A DNA stretch of 64,000 nt from Pseudomonas fortuita (GCF_026898135.2 NZ_CP114035.2:1653501-1717500); one strand, 5' to 3'; numbered from the stretch's first letter, positions 29,112 through 38,489 are shown. Notes: a model not told the origin generated them from the sequence alone. Made by a program: numbers and translations.

Positions 29112-30826
29112 CGTGGGGTTTCCTGATGCAATTGCTGTTCATACCAGAATTTGCGCCGCAGCAGCTCCGCCGGGTTATCGGGGATCTCCCGCAGCCATTG
29201 TTCCAGGGCCTGGCGCTGCTCGGTGTCGAGGCTGGTCGAAACCGGGCGCTGTGGCGGCTGGGTGACATTGTCGTCAGCACCCGCCTGGTTGCCGGGCGCG
29301 GCCTGGTTGTTATTGCTGCTTTCACCGGGTTGTTCGGCGTTGGCCTGTTCGTCGCTGCCGGGCGTGCCTTGGGCCGGGCTGCTGGACGAGCTGCTATTGC
29401 CTTCGGTTTCACTGCCGGGTGTACCTTGGGCATCGCTGCTGGCTGACTGCTCCTCGGCCTTGGCCTCGCGCTGTTGCAGCAGTTGTTGCACCAGCGCCTG
29501 GTTGTCCAGCGCCGGTTGCAGGTCTGGCTGGCGCTCCAGGGCTTGCTCGTAGGCGTCCAGGGCGGCCTCCAGTTCGCCGCTGCGGGCGAGGGCATTGCCT
29601 CGATTGTAGTGGGCGGCGGCTGTGTCGCCTTGGGAAAATGCCTCGGCGGCACGGGCATAGTCGCCGGCCTGGTACAGGGCCATGCCGCGCCACTGTGGGT
29701 TCTGGAAGTGGCGTGCGGCGCTGGCCGGGCGGTTTTGTTCCAGCAGGCGCTGGCCTTGCTGGTCGGGGCGCAGCCACAGGTCGTTGAACTCAAAGGCCTG
29801 GCTGGGCTGTGGCAGGGCCAGCAGCAGTGGCAGGCAGAACAGCCAGCCACGACGGCCGGCGCAGGCGGCCAGCAACAACAACGGGATCAGCAGCCAGTAA
29901 CCCTGGTCGGCCCAGCTGTCCAGTTGCAGGGTCTGGCCGTCATTGCGTGCGGTGCGCGGGTTGTCGAACAGGCCCAGCCCGCGCAGGTCGAGGTCGTCGA
30001 TGCGGGCATGCCGGTAGCGTCCGCCCGTGCCGTTGATGAAGCCTTTGAGGCTGGCGCTGTCCAGCCGTGGCAAAAGAATGCCGCCCTGGTCGTCCTTGAG
30101 GTATTCGCCGCTGGCCTGGCGTACCGGCGCGCCTTCGCGGCTGCCAATGCCCAGCATCAGCAGGCTTGGGCCTTGACGGCCGAGGGCCTGGCTGATGCCT
30201 TGCCGTTCCTGGGCACTCAGCGACGAGCCGATCAACAGCAAACGCCCTTGGCCCAGGCCACTCTGGGCCAGCAAGGCCAGGCCTTTTTGCACGGCCAGGT
30301 CGGCGCGTTGGCCAGGTTTTGGCATGATCGACGGGTCGATGGCCTCCAGCAGGTTGCGGGTGGTGGCCAGGTCATCGGACAGCGGCACCAGGGTGTGCGC
30401 CGAGCCGGCATACACCACCAGCGCAGTCTGGCTGTCACGGCGGCGTTCGAGCAGGTCGAGCACCTTGCGCCGGGCCTGCTCCAGGCGGTTGGGCGGGCTG
30501 TCGTCGGCGAGCATCTGCGGGGTCAGCTCCAGCAGGATCACCAAGGGGTCGGCCGGGCGCTGGCGGTTTTCTTCCACACGCTGCCAGCTGGGCCCGAGCA
30601 GGGCCAGGATCACCAGCGCCCAGGCCAGGCCCAGTGCTATCCACGGCAGCTTGCTTGCGCTGCCGCTGCCACCGCCCAGCAATACGCCGTGGAAGGCCGG
30701 CGGCAAGATCATCTGCCAGCGCCCGGCGCGCTTGCGCCGGTGCCACAGCTTGTACAGCAGCCAGCCGAGCAGCGGCACGGCCAGCAACCACAGCGGGCGA
30801 AGCCATTGGGGCCACAGTTCGATCAT
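29108..30826 (-). CDS. batB: BatB-BatC fusion: VWA domain plus TPR protein
   Basis: 572 residues. Two N-terminal helices (about 7-25 and 50-75), then a VWA domain (about 90-290), a further helix pair near 310-350, then TPR-like repeats with ARHFQNPQWRGMALYQAGDY and AAHYNRGNALARSGELEAAL. The low-complexity Ser/Gly/Asn/Gln C-terminus resembles BatC. The metal-adhesion motif, normally DxSxS, reads E-L-T-P-Q here, so metal binding may be lost. The ATG at 30826 has GAGGAGG just upstream; a longer frame to 30931 overlaps batA and is rejected. Confidence 0.85.
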   Translation of the reverse strand: MIELWPQWLRPLWLLAVPLLGWLLYKLWHRRKRAGRWQMILPPAFHGVLLGGGSGSASKLPWIALGLAWALVILALLGPSWQRVEENRQRPADPLVILLELTPQMLADDSPPNRLEQARRKVLDLLERRRDSQTALVVYAGSAHTLVPLSDDLATTRNLLEAIDPSIMPKPGQRADLAVQKGLALLAQSGLGQGRLLLIGSSLSAQERQGISQALGRQGPSLLMLGIGSREGAPVRQASGEYLKDDQGGILLPRLDSASLKGFINGTGGRYRHARIDDLDLRGLGLFDNPRTARNDGQTLQLDSWADQGYWLLIPLLLLAACAGRRGWLFCLPLLLALPQPSQAFEFNDLWLRPDQQGQRLLEQNRPASAARHFQNPQWRGMALYQAGDYARAAEAFSQGDTAAAHYNRGNALARSGELEAALDAYEQALERQPDLQPALDNQALVQQLLQQREAKAEEQSASSDAQGTPGSETEGNSSSSSSPAQGTPGSDEQANAEQPGESSNNNQAAPGNQAGADDNVTQPPQRPVSTSLDTEQRQALEQWLREIPDNPAELLRRKFWYEQQLHQETPR

Positions 30827-31899
30827 CGCCGCCTCCTCAGGCGCAGGCGCTTCAGACGCTGGCGCCATTCCGGGTGCGGCTGCAGGAAACGCGGCTTGCG
30901 CAGCAGGCGTTGCAACAAGTTGTTGGGCCATTGCACGGCCACCACCAGCAGCACGCTGAGCAGCAGCGCCAAGGCCAGGGGCCAGGCGTACAGGGCCTGG
31001 GCCGTGCGTGCCTGGGTAGGCTGTTGGGCTACCGGCTCCAGCTGATCGAGGGCGTCGCCGATGGCGCCCAGTTCGGCGCCGTCATGGGCACGGAAATAGG
31101 CACCGTGGGTGATGTCGGCGATTTCCTTGAGCGAGGCCTCATCCAGGTCCAGGCTCGGATTCAGGCCAAGCAAGCCGGGGGTGCCACTGGCTTCGGGGTT
31201 GGCGCCAATGCCGATGGTGTAGATACGCACCCCTTCCTGGGCGGCCAGGCGGGCAGCGGTCAGCGGGTGGATTTGCCCGCCGTTGTTGGCGCCGTCGGTG
31301 ATCAGCACCAGCACCCGGCTTTGTGCTGGCCGTTGGCGCAGGCGTTTGACCGCCAGGCCAATGGCGTCACCGATGGCGGTGTTTTTGCCGGCGATGCCGA
31401 TTTGCGCCTCCATCAGGAATGTACGCACGGTGCGCCGGTCGAAGGTGAGCGGCGCCTGCAGGTAGGCCTGGCTGCCGAACAGGATCAGGCCCACACGGTC
31501 GCCTTCACGGTCTTGCAAGAAGTCGCCCATCAGCGCCTTGACCAGGTCGAGGCGGCTGATGTCTTCGTTTTTCCACTGCATGTCGGGGAAGTCCATCGAC
31601 CCGGACACGTCCACCGCCACCAGCAGGTCGCGGCCGCTGGCGGCCACCGGCACCGGATCGCCCAGCCATTGCGGGCGGGCGGCGGCGCATAGCAGCAACA
31701 ACCAGATGACCACGAACGGCGCCTGCTGGCGCCAGGTGGGCAGGTTGAGCCGTGCGCGGCGCCCTGCCAGGCCTTCCAGCTCGTTGAGGAAGCCTACCTT
31801 GAGCACCGGCTCGCCGCTGTCGGCGGCCGGCAGCAGCAGGCGCGCCAGCCAAGGCAGCGGCAACAGGGCGAAGACCCACGGCCAGGCCAGTTCAAACAT
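30823..31899 (-). CDS. batA: BatA-type von Willebrand factor A membrane protein
   Basis: 358 residues. An N-terminal helix (about 4-24) and a second (about 52-70) precede a VWA domain with an intact MIDAS, VAVDVSGSMDF, plus the later ITDGANNGG block. A C-terminal helix (about 305-325) anchors it again. Start at 31899 (MFELAWPWVF) is the family pattern. Overlaps DUF4381 by 8 bases and batB/C by 4, showing tight coupling. Confidence 0.9.
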   Translation of the reverse strand: MFELAWPWVFALLPLPWLARLLLPAADSGEPVLKVGFLNELEGLAGRRARLNLPTWRQQAPFVVIWLLLLCAAARPQWLGDPVPVAASGRDLLVAVDVSGSMDFPDMQWKNEDISRLDLVKALMGDFLQDREGDRVGLILFGSQAYLQAPLTFDRRTVRTFLMEAQIGIAGKNTAIGDAIGLAVKRLRQRPAQSRVLVLITDGANNGGQIHPLTAARLAAQEGVRIYTIGIGANPEASGTPGLLGLNPSLDLDEASLKEIADITHGAYFRAHDGAELGAIGDALDQLEPVAQQPTQARTAQALYAWPLALALLLSVLLVVAVQWPNNLLQRLLRKPRFLQPHPEWRQRLKRLRLRRRR

Positions 31900-32386
31900 G
31901 CTTGCGGATCCAGGTTTCGACGGCTTGGCTGAGCCCGGCAATGGCCTTGTCATCAAGCTTGCACTCAGGCTTGTAGGCGCCTTCGACCAGTATCATCCAG
32001 CGGGTCAGGCCGGCAGCCGGGCAGCGGTTGTCGAGAAATGCCAGCCACTGGCGGCCGTTGAGGGTGTGGCTGTTGGCACCCGGGTAGTGGCTGCGGCACA
32101 GGCGCTTGAGCAGGGCGTTGATGTGTTGCAGCCAGGCCCCGGCCGGAGCGCCGTCGTAGGGGCGCGGCAGGCGCGCCAGCTCGGCCAGGGCGGCCACGCG
32201 CACCGGGTCGAGCGGTTGTTCGGCGCGCACGATGCGGCGTTTGCCCGGGCGCCAGCGGCGCAGCCGCCACAGGCCCCAGCCCAGCAATGGCAGCACGGCC
32301 AGCAGCAGCCACCAGCCGGGCGCAGGCGGCCACAGGCCGACAGGCGCAGGCTCGATCAGTGGGTGCAACTGGTCGAGCGGGTTCAT
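31892..32386 (-). CDS. DUF4381 domain membrane protein
   Basis: 164 residues. One transmembrane helix at about 25-41 (WWLLLAVLPLLGWGLW) followed by a basic stretch and a cytoplasmic domain with LKRLCRSHYPG and LNGRQWLAFLD, typical of the DUF4381 member of Bat operons. The ATG at 32386 has AAGGAG upstream; the long upstream frame is antisense noise over the DUF58 gene. Role within the Bat complex unknown. Confidence 0.85.
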   Translation of the reverse strand: MNPLDQLHPLIEPAPVGLWPPAPGWWLLLAVLPLLGWGLWRLRRWRPGKRRIVRAEQPLDPVRVAALAELARLPRPYDGAPAGAWLQHINALLKRLCRSHYPGANSHTLNGRQWLAFLDNRCPAAGLTRWMILVEGAYKPECKLDDKAIAGLSQAVETWIRKHV

Positions 32387-33327
32387 GACGCGCTCCTTGG
32401 CCGCTGGGCGTTCAGGTACTCGCGCAGTTGCTCGATCATGTCGCTTTGGGTGCTCAGCGGCATCAACACGACGCGCAGTTTCTGGGCCATCAGCTCCCAG
32501 CGCTCGATGCGTGCTTCGGCCTGCTTGCGATAGGCCTGGCGCAGGTTGGCGTCCAGGGTGTCGAGTTCCAGCTGCGCGCCCCGCTGGGCAAAGCGTAACA
32601 GGCCGGCGGCAGGGAGGGCGTGGTCGAGCGGGTCGGAGACTGGTAGCAGCAACAAGTCGCAGTGGCGCGAAAGCATGGCCAGGTGCTGTTCGCACTGCGC
32701 GGTCAGCGCACGTTCGTCGCAAATGACAATGGCCAGGCTGCCAGGGCGCAGTACCTCTCGCGCCCGGCGCAGGGCCAGGCCAAGGCTGTCGGCCTGGGGC
32801 ACGGCTTCGGTGTGCAGCGACTGGTTGACCTTGGCCAGGCGGTTGAGCAGTTGCAGCAGGCTCTGCTTGCTGCGCCGGGGCTTGATTTCGTGAGGGTCGT
32901 TGTCACCGAACACCAACCCGCCTATGCGGTCGTTGTGGCCCAGTGCGGCCCAGCCGAACAGTGCCGCAGCCTGGGCCGCCAGCACCGACTTGAACAGCAG
33001 GCCCGAACCAAAGAACAGCCGTTGGCTTTGCTCGACGAGGATGAAGATCGGCCGCTCGCGCTCTTCGTGGAACAGCTTGGTGTGCGGTTCCTGGGTGCGT
33101 GCAGTGACCCGCCAGTCGATGTTGCGCACATCGTCGCCGGCCTGGTACACGCGCACCTGGTCGAAGTCCACCCCGCGCCCGCGCAGCTTGGAATGGTGCA
33201 GGCCCACCAGCGGGCTGCGCTGGCCGGGCTTGGAAAACAGCTGGATTTCGCGCACGCGGTGGCGCATGTCGATCAGCTCGGCAAGGCCGATGCGGATGCC
33301 GGGTTCGGCCAGCTGCGCGGTGGGCAT
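32383..33327 (-). CDS. DUF58 domain protein
   Basis: 314 residues, cytoplasmic. The block GRGVDFDQVRVYQAGDDVRNIDWRVTAR is the DUF58 hallmark, followed by a VWA-like Rossmann part. Usually paired with MoxR ATPases. It starts 4 bp after the moxR stop, and its stop overlaps the DUF4381 start. The start at 33327 is set by the coupling and by the family N-terminus. Confidence 0.88.
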   Translation of the reverse strand: MPTAQLAEPGIRIGLAELIDMRHRVREIQLFSKPGQRSPLVGLHHSKLRGRGVDFDQVRVYQAGDDVRNIDWRVTARTQEPHTKLFHEERERPIFILVEQSQRLFFGSGLLFKSVLAAQAAALFGWAALGHNDRIGGLVFGDNDPHEIKPRRSKQSLLQLLNRLAKVNQSLHTEAVPQADSLGLALRRAREVLRPGSLAIVICDERALTAQCEQHLAMLSRHCDLLLLPVSDPLDHALPAAGLLRFAQRGAQLELDTLDANLRQAYRKQAEARIERWELMAQKLRVVLMPLSTQSDMIEQLREYLNAQRPRSAS

Positions 33328-33331
33328 TGGG

Positions 33332-34291
33332 TCAGGCAACGGCGACGACGTCGAGGATGCGCTGGACCACACGGTCCTGGTCGATCCCCGCCGCCTCGGC
33401 CTCGAACGACAGGATGATGCGGTGGCGCAGCACGTCGAACAGCACGGCCTGGATGTCTTCGGGGCTGACGAAGTCCCGCCCGGCCAGCCAGGCGTGGGCA
33501 CGCGCGCAGCGGTCCAGCGAGATGGAACCGCGTGGGCTGGCGCCGTAGGCGATCCAGTCGGCCAGCTCGGTGTCGAACTTGGCCGGGGTGCGGGTGGCCA
33601 TCACCAGTTGCACCAGGTATTCCTCCACCGCGTCGGCCATGTACAGGCCGAGGATTTCCTTGCGCGCAGCAAAGATGGCCTGCTGGCTGACCCGGCGCTC
33701 GGGCTTGGTTTCGCCGCCCAGCGCTTCGCCACGGGCTTGCGCCAGGATGCGCCGCTCCACGGCTGCGTCGGGGAAGCCGATTTTAACGTGCATCAGGAAG
33801 CGGTCGAGCTGGGCTTCGGGCAGGGGGTAGGTACCTTCCTGCTCGATCGGGTTCTGCGTGGCCATGACCAGGAACAGCGGCGACAGGTCGTAGGTGCTGC
33901 GGCCCACGCTGACCTGGCGCTCCGCCATGGCTTCGAGCAGTGCCGACTGCACCTTGGCCGGGGCGCGGTTGATTTCGTCGGCCAGTACCAGGTTGTGGAA
34001 GATCGGCCCCTGCTGGAACACGAAGCTGCCGGTTTCCGGGCGGTAGATTTCGGTACCGGTGATGTCGGCCGGGAGCAGGTCTGGGGTGAACTGGATGCGA
34101 TGGAACTGCGCCTCGATGCCTTCGGCCAGTTCTTTGATGGCCTTGGTCTTGGCCAGGCCCGGGGCACCTTCGACCAGCATGTGGCCGTCGGCCAGCAGCA
34201 CGATCAACAGCCGTTCGACCAGTTTCTCCTGGCCTAGGATCTGGGTAGAAAGAAAGGTGCGCAGCGCGGTCAGCGCTTCACGGTGTTCCAT
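33332..34291 (-). CDS. MoxR family AAA+ ATPase
   Basis: 319 residues. Walker A GAPGLAKT and Walker B LVLADEINRAP, then sensor blocks (FLVMATQNPIEQEGTYPLPEAQLDRF) and the C-terminal lid. A chaperone-like ATPase that is thought to act on the VWA proteins encoded downstream. The ATG at 34291 gives the usual MEHREALTALR start. First gene of the six-gene Bat operon; divergent from the DUF2235 gene across 231 bp. Confidence 0.92.
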   Translation of the reverse strand: MEHREALTALRTFLSTQILGQEKLVERLLIVLLADGHMLVEGAPGLAKTKAIKELAEGIEAQFHRIQFTPDLLPADITGTEIYRPETGSFVFQQGPIFHNLVLADEINRAPAKVQSALLEAMAERQVSVGRSTYDLSPLFLVMATQNPIEQEGTYPLPEAQLDRFLMHVKIGFPDAAVERRILAQARGEALGGETKPERRVSQQAIFAARKEILGLYMADAVEEYLVQLVMATRTPAKFDTELADWIAYGASPRGSISLDRCARAHAWLAGRDFVSPEDIQAVLFDVLRHRIILSFEAEAAGIDQDRVVQRILDVVAVA

Positions 34292-34486
34292 CAGTGACGG
34301 TTCCTGGTATGGGGCCGCAGGCGGGGCTGAAGGCAGCTGCCCTGGCAAGGGGTGATACTTTAATCCATCCGGGGGGGTGGCGACCAATGGCGGCTGGGAA
34401 ATTTATCCAGCCCTGGGCCTTGTATATACAGAAATGTCCTGCAAGTGGCTGGCCAAAGGCCGATGTTCTGCGGCGGGGTCCTGGCG

Positions 34487-34515
34487 CCTGCTTGTGCTTC
34501 TGACGCAAGCAGGAG
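34487..34515 (+). promoter_or_regulatory. Inverted repeat covering the Shine-Dalgarno of the DUF2235 gene
   Basis: CCTGCTTG (34487-34494) and CAAGCAGG (34506-34513) form a perfect 8-bp stem with an 11-base loop. The second arm includes the first three bases of AGGAG (34511-34515), the ribosome site for the ATG at 34523. In RNA this would partly hide the site. Confidence 0.5.
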
Positions 34516-34522
34516 CACAACG

Positions 34523-35830
34523 ATGGAACTGAACAGCTGCAGTAATGAAGCCGCTGCGCCGCTCACTTTGAGGTTCGGCGTGTTTTTCGACGGCACGGGT
34601 AACAACCAGCACAATGCGATATCGGCGGATGCGAACGGCGACAAAGGCGCCAGTTATGCCAACGCCTTGAGCAATGTGGCCCTGTTGCATGCGCTGTACC
34701 CGGCGCAGGCGGCCGATACGGGCGGGGCCATGGCGTTTCTGAAATGTTATGTGGAGGGGGTGGGTACCCGAGCCGGTGAGGCGGATGGCACCTATGCCTC
34801 GGCCACCGGGCGTGGCCACACGGGGGCGCAAGCGCGGGTTACCGAAGCCTTGGCGGGGCTTGCCGGGCAACTGCGCGATTGGCGCTGGGCGCATCCGCAG
34901 GCCATGCTGGCGCAGGTCGAGTTCGACCTGTTCGGCTTCAGCCGCGGTGCGGCGGCAGTACGTCATCTGGCAAATCTGCTGCACGACGACGGCGCCAGGC
35001 TGCTGGCAGTACCGTGCAGTATCACGATCAATTTCATCGGCCTGTTCGACACCGTGGCTGCGATCATTGCGCCGTTGCAGGGCGATTTCGACCCTGCCGA
35101 CGACCGCCATGGCGGCTTGCGGCTGGGCCTGGGTACCGGCATTGCCCGTCATGTGGTGCAACTGGTGGCGGGGGATGAGCAGCGGCACAACTTCCCATTG
35201 GTGAGCAGCGGTCACGACATCGTGTTGCCGGGTGTGCATTCGAATATTGGTGGTGGTTACCCGAGCAGTACGCTGGAGCGGGTACTGCTGTGCAAACCGC
35301 AGTCACAGCGTGTGATGCGGCGCGTCTGCGCTGAACAGACCCGCGCATATGCCAAGGTAAGTGCGTTGTTGGCGTCGGCATTTGGCGGCTTGGGCGCGCG
35401 GGTGATTACCTGGGAAGAAGCGATTGCCGGTGGGCGGCCAGAGGAGGCGCAAAAGCAGGTGTATGCGGCGGTGTACCGGGAGCGGGAGGTGGCGGGGCAG
35501 CTTTCGCGGGTGTACCTGAGTGTCATGCGTGAGCTGGCGGTGCGTGCGGGGGTGCCGTTTGAGCCGTTGGGTGGGCAGGCTGAGCATGGGGTGCCGGCTG
35601 ATTTGCTGGAGATCAGCCGCAAGTTGCATGCGTTTGCCCTGGGTGAATGTGAACAGCCTGGCCTGACCGGGGATGAGCAGCGGTTGTTGCGTGACAGGTA
35701 TGTGCACACCTCGGCGAACTGGAATGCGCTGAAGGGGTTGCGCAACAGTGTGCTGGATATGTTGTTCATCAACCGGCCAGCGGCAGGCGGTCGGGTGGTG
35801 CATCCGAACCCGGTAGCTTTATCAACCTGA
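34523..35830 (+). CDS. DUF2235 alpha/beta hydrolase (Tle1-like phospholipase family)
   Basis: 435 residues. FFDGTGNN (21-28) opens the DUF2235 domain. Catalytic residues follow in the expected order: GFSRG (S140), GLFDTVAA (D176) and GVHSNIGGGY (H239). This family includes type VI secretion phospholipase effectors (Tle1) and housekeeping relatives. No VgrG, Hcp, PAAR or immunity gene is adjacent, so effector status is unproven. The ATG at 34523 with AGGAG is chosen over an earlier in-frame ATG (34445). No signal peptide. Confidence 0.8.
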   Translation: MELNSCSNEAAAPLTLRFGVFFDGTGNNQHNAISADANGDKGASYANALSNVALLHALYPAQAADTGGAMAFLKCYVEGVGTRAGEADGTYASATGRGHTGAQARVTEALAGLAGQLRDWRWAHPQAMLAQVEFDLFGFSRGAAAVRHLANLLHDDGARLLAVPCSITINFIGLFDTVAAIIAPLQGDFDPADDRHGGLRLGLGTGIARHVVQLVAGDEQRHNFPLVSSGHDIVLPGVHSNIGGGYPSSTLERVLLCKPQSQRVMRRVCAEQTRAYAKVSALLASAFGGLGARVITWEEAIAGGRPEEAQKQVYAAVYREREVAGQLSRVYLSVMRELAVRAGVPFEPLGGQAEHGVPADLLEISRKLHAFALGECEQPGLTGDEQRLLRDRYVHTSANWNALKGLRNSVLDMLFINRPAAGGRVVHPNPVALST

Positions 35831-35831
35831 A

Positions 35832-35940
35832 CCGGCCTCATCGCCGGCAAGCCGGCTTCCACACGGATCGCGCCGCACTCAAGAGGTGTGGAGTCCTGTG
35901 GGAGCTGGCTTGCCGGCGAAAGGGCTGCAAAGCAGCCCTA
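35832..35940. repeat. REP inverted pair and hairpin between convergent genes
   Basis: CATCGCCGGCAAGCCGGCTTCCAC faces GTGGGAGCTGGCTTGCCGGCGA. GGGCTGC-AAA-GCAGCCC (35922-35938) adds a perfect hairpin against the stop codon of the MFS gene, a probable terminator for both strands. Confidence 0.8.
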
Positions 35941-35944
35941 GGGT

Positions 35945-37147
35945 CTAAGCCAGCTGGCGACGCTTACTGGCTAAATATGCCTCCTGCGCCAGGGTCAGCA
36001 GCACGGTCAGCAGCATGAACACCACCGAAGCGATGAAGATGCCTTCGGGCAGGCGCTGATCGAGCATCCAGCCGAATGCAATGGGCCCGAGAGCGCCGCC
36101 GATGTTGAAGCCGGTCGAGACCAGCCCGAAGGTTTTACCCTCGGCACCACGGGGTGCCGCCGCCTTGACCAGCATGTCCCGCGACGGCGCGATGACCCCG
36201 GTCAGCAAGCCGATTGCCCCCAGTACCGCTACCAATGCCCAGTCCCGCACCAGCCCCAGCGCCACCAGCGTCGTCAGCGCCGCCGCCAGGGCAAAGGCCA
36301 TGGCCGCCACCAGGCCATGGCGGCGGGTGCGGTCAGCCAGGGCTCCGCCGCACAAAACGCCCACTGCACTGCTGAGCAGAAACGCCGTGAGCGCCGTGTT
36401 GGCCCAGGCCAGGGTCAGGCCTTGGCCCTGGACCAGGGCGGCCACGGAGAACTTCTCGATGGCACTGGTGCTCAGGTTCAGCAGGATGAACAACACCGTC
36501 AACACACCGATCATCGGCGTGAGCAAGCGCACGCGGCCAGGCGCAGCACCAAGGCCAGCGTCACTTTTGTTGCCATGCCCGCAAACCTGATAAATGCCGC
36601 TGCGTGGCACAGAGATCAGCAGCAGCGCGGCAATACCTACCACCGCACCTGCTGCCAGGGCGGCCTGGGTACCCAACACGGCGGCGATGCCGAGAAATAC
36701 CGCTGGCGTTACCGCCGAACCGAGGAAACCGGCGAACGTATGGATCGAGAACGATCGCCCCAGGCGGCCTGCCTCAATGCCGTTGACCAGCAACGCGTAG
36801 TCGGCAGGGTGGTAGACGCCATTGGCCAGCCCGGCCAAGGCCATCGCTACCAGCAATACCGCATAGCCGGGGCTGACCGCCAGCATCAGGAAACTGAGAC
36901 TGCCCAGCAGCAACCCGGCCTTGAGCACCTTGCGCGCACCGTAGTGGTCGACGGCAAAGCCCAGCGGTGCCTGCACCAAGGCAGAGACGATGTTGAACAC
37001 CGCCAGGGCCACGCCAAGCTCGACGAACCCCACGCCCAGCAGGCCGGGGAGGACGGGCAGCAATGCCGGGATCAGCATGATGTGCACATGGCTGACAAAG
37101 TGCACGGCAGCAATTTGGGTAAGAAGCTTGGGGCCAGCTTGGGGCAT
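35945..37147 (-). CDS. MFS transporter (Fsr/fosmidomycin-resistance-like)
   Basis: 400 residues, about 12 transmembrane helices. FAVDHYGARKVLKAG is the MFS loop 2-3 motif, and GLANGVYHPADYALLVNGI resembles the Fsr-type subgroup. Last gene of a probable four-gene operon (aldolase, DapA-like, BenE-like, MFS), 58 bp after the BenE stop. Direction and cargo unknown; linkage suggests import of a substrate or export of a by-product of the operon's pathway. Confidence 0.8.
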   Translation of the reverse strand: MPQAGPKLLTQIAAVHFVSHVHIMLIPALLPVLPGLLGVGFVELGVALAVFNIVSALVQAPLGFAVDHYGARKVLKAGLLLGSLSFLMLAVSPGYAVLLVAMALAGLANGVYHPADYALLVNGIEAGRLGRSFSIHTFAGFLGSAVTPAVFLGIAAVLGTQAALAAGAVVGIAALLLISVPRSGIYQVCGHGNKSDAGLGAAPGRVRLLTPMIGVLTVLFILLNLSTSAIEKFSVAALVQGQGLTLAWANTALTAFLLSSAVGVLCGGALADRTRRHGLVAAMAFALAAALTTLVALGLVRDWALVAVLGAIGLLTGVIAPSRDMLVKAAAPRGAEGKTFGLVSTGFNIGGALGPIAFGWMLDQRLPEGIFIASVVFMLLTVLLTLAQEAYLASKRRQLA

Positions 37148-37205
37148 GTCGATACCTGTCGAACGGCGTGGATACAGGGCGCAGGGTAGGTTGGTTGTAA
37201 GCTGT

Positions 37206-38420
37206 CTATCGGGATGAACGGCTGGCGCGTGGCAGGCGCCCGTTCAGCACGGCATACGCCAGCAGGCCAATGACCAGCCCCCAGAAGGCCCCGCCAATGC
37301 CGAACAGGCTGATGTTGGCCGCCGCCGCCAGGAAGGTGATCAGTGACGCTTCGCGCGAGCTGGCATCCGCCATTGCGCCGGCCAGGCTGGCACCGATGGT
37401 GCCCAGCAGGGCAAGGCCGGCCAGAGTCGTGATAAAGGTACCTGGCAGCGCCATGAACACACTGGCCAGGGTGACCCCGAACACCCCCACGCCGATGTAG
37501 CAGACACCGGCAGCAATCCCCGCCACCCAGCGCTTGCCCGGGTCTTCATGGGCTTCCTTGCCGGTGCAGATGGCCGCCGTGATAGCGGCGATGTTGAAGG
37601 CGTGGGAACCGAATGGCGCCATCAGCAATGAGCCCAGGCCCGTGACCGCGACGATCGGGTTGGCGCTGGTCTTGAAGCCGTCGTTGCGCAGCACCAGCAT
37701 GCCTGGCATGTACTGGCCGGTGAGTGTGATCAGGAACAATGGCAGGGCCACGCTGAGGGCGGCATTGAGGGTGAAGGTGGGCGCGGTGAACACTGGGGAG
37801 GCGAATTCCAGCTGCAATGCCGTCAGGCCTGCTTGCCCCTGCAGCAGCAGGTAGCCCAGGCCCAGGAGCAGAATGCCAACCACGGCATAACGGGCGGTGA
37901 AGCGTTTGAATGCCACATAGGCCGCAATCAGCAGCCCGGCCAGGACGGGGTCGAGCGACAGGCTGGCAAAGGCGCCGATACCGAACTGCAGCAGGATGCC
38001 CGCCAGCAGCCCGGCGGCAATGCCGCCAGGGACCACCCGCACCAGGCGCTCGAAGCACCCGCTCAGCCCCAGCACCACGAAGCCCGCGGCCGACAGTAGG
38101 TAGGCACCGATGGCTTCGCTGTAGGGCACGCTGGCCAGGGCGGTGACCAGGAATGCTGCGGCTGGCGTGGACCATGCCGTGATTATCGGCTCGCGGCTGT
38201 ACCAGGACAGCAACAGGCCGCTGAGGCCGACGCCGATCGACACGGCCCAGACCCATGATGACGTCAGCTCTGGACTCAGCCCGGCCACCTTGGCCGCCTG
38301 GAACACCAGGATGAAGGTGCCGCCATAGTTGACGATGACCGAAACGAGCCCGGCTATCACGGGGTGAAGGAGGTCTGTAGGCCGAAACGGGGTTGAAGAG
38401 CTTTGTGCAGGCGCGTCCAT
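37206..38420 (-). CDS. BenE family benzoate/H+ symporter-like permease
   Basis: 404 residues, about 12 hydrophobic helices. SVIVNYGGTFILVFQAAK and the YSREPIITAWSTPAAAFL block match BenE permeases, as do PFGSHAFNIAAITAAICTG and the C-terminal half. In benzoate clusters BenE imports benzoate, but no ben or cat gene is present here, so the substrate may be another carboxylate. Lies 69 bp after the DapA-like gene. Confidence 0.85.
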   Translation of the reverse strand: MDAPAQSSSTPFRPTDLLHPVIAGLVSVIVNYGGTFILVFQAAKVAGLSPELTSSWVWAVSIGVGLSGLLLSWYSREPIITAWSTPAAAFLVTALASVPYSEAIGAYLLSAAGFVVLGLSGCFERLVRVVPGGIAAGLLAGILLQFGIGAFASLSLDPVLAGLLIAAYVAFKRFTARYAVVGILLLGLGYLLLQGQAGLTALQLEFASPVFTAPTFTLNAALSVALPLFLITLTGQYMPGMLVLRNDGFKTSANPIVAVTGLGSLLMAPFGSHAFNIAAITAAICTGKEAHEDPGKRWVAGIAAGVCYIGVGVFGVTLASVFMALPGTFITTLAGLALLGTIGASLAGAMADASSREASLITFLAAAANISLFGIGGAFWGLVIGLLAYAVLNGRLPRASRSSR

Positions 38421-38489
38421 GGTTGCCTCTGGTGAAGGTCGGGTGCAGCAGGGGCCCGGCTGCGAGGTGCCGCCGGGCAGGTTTCAAGG

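Noticed and set aside
34523..35830. A type VI secretion effector-immunity locus
   Set aside because: No VgrG, Hcp, PAAR, adaptor or immunity gene is present on either side.
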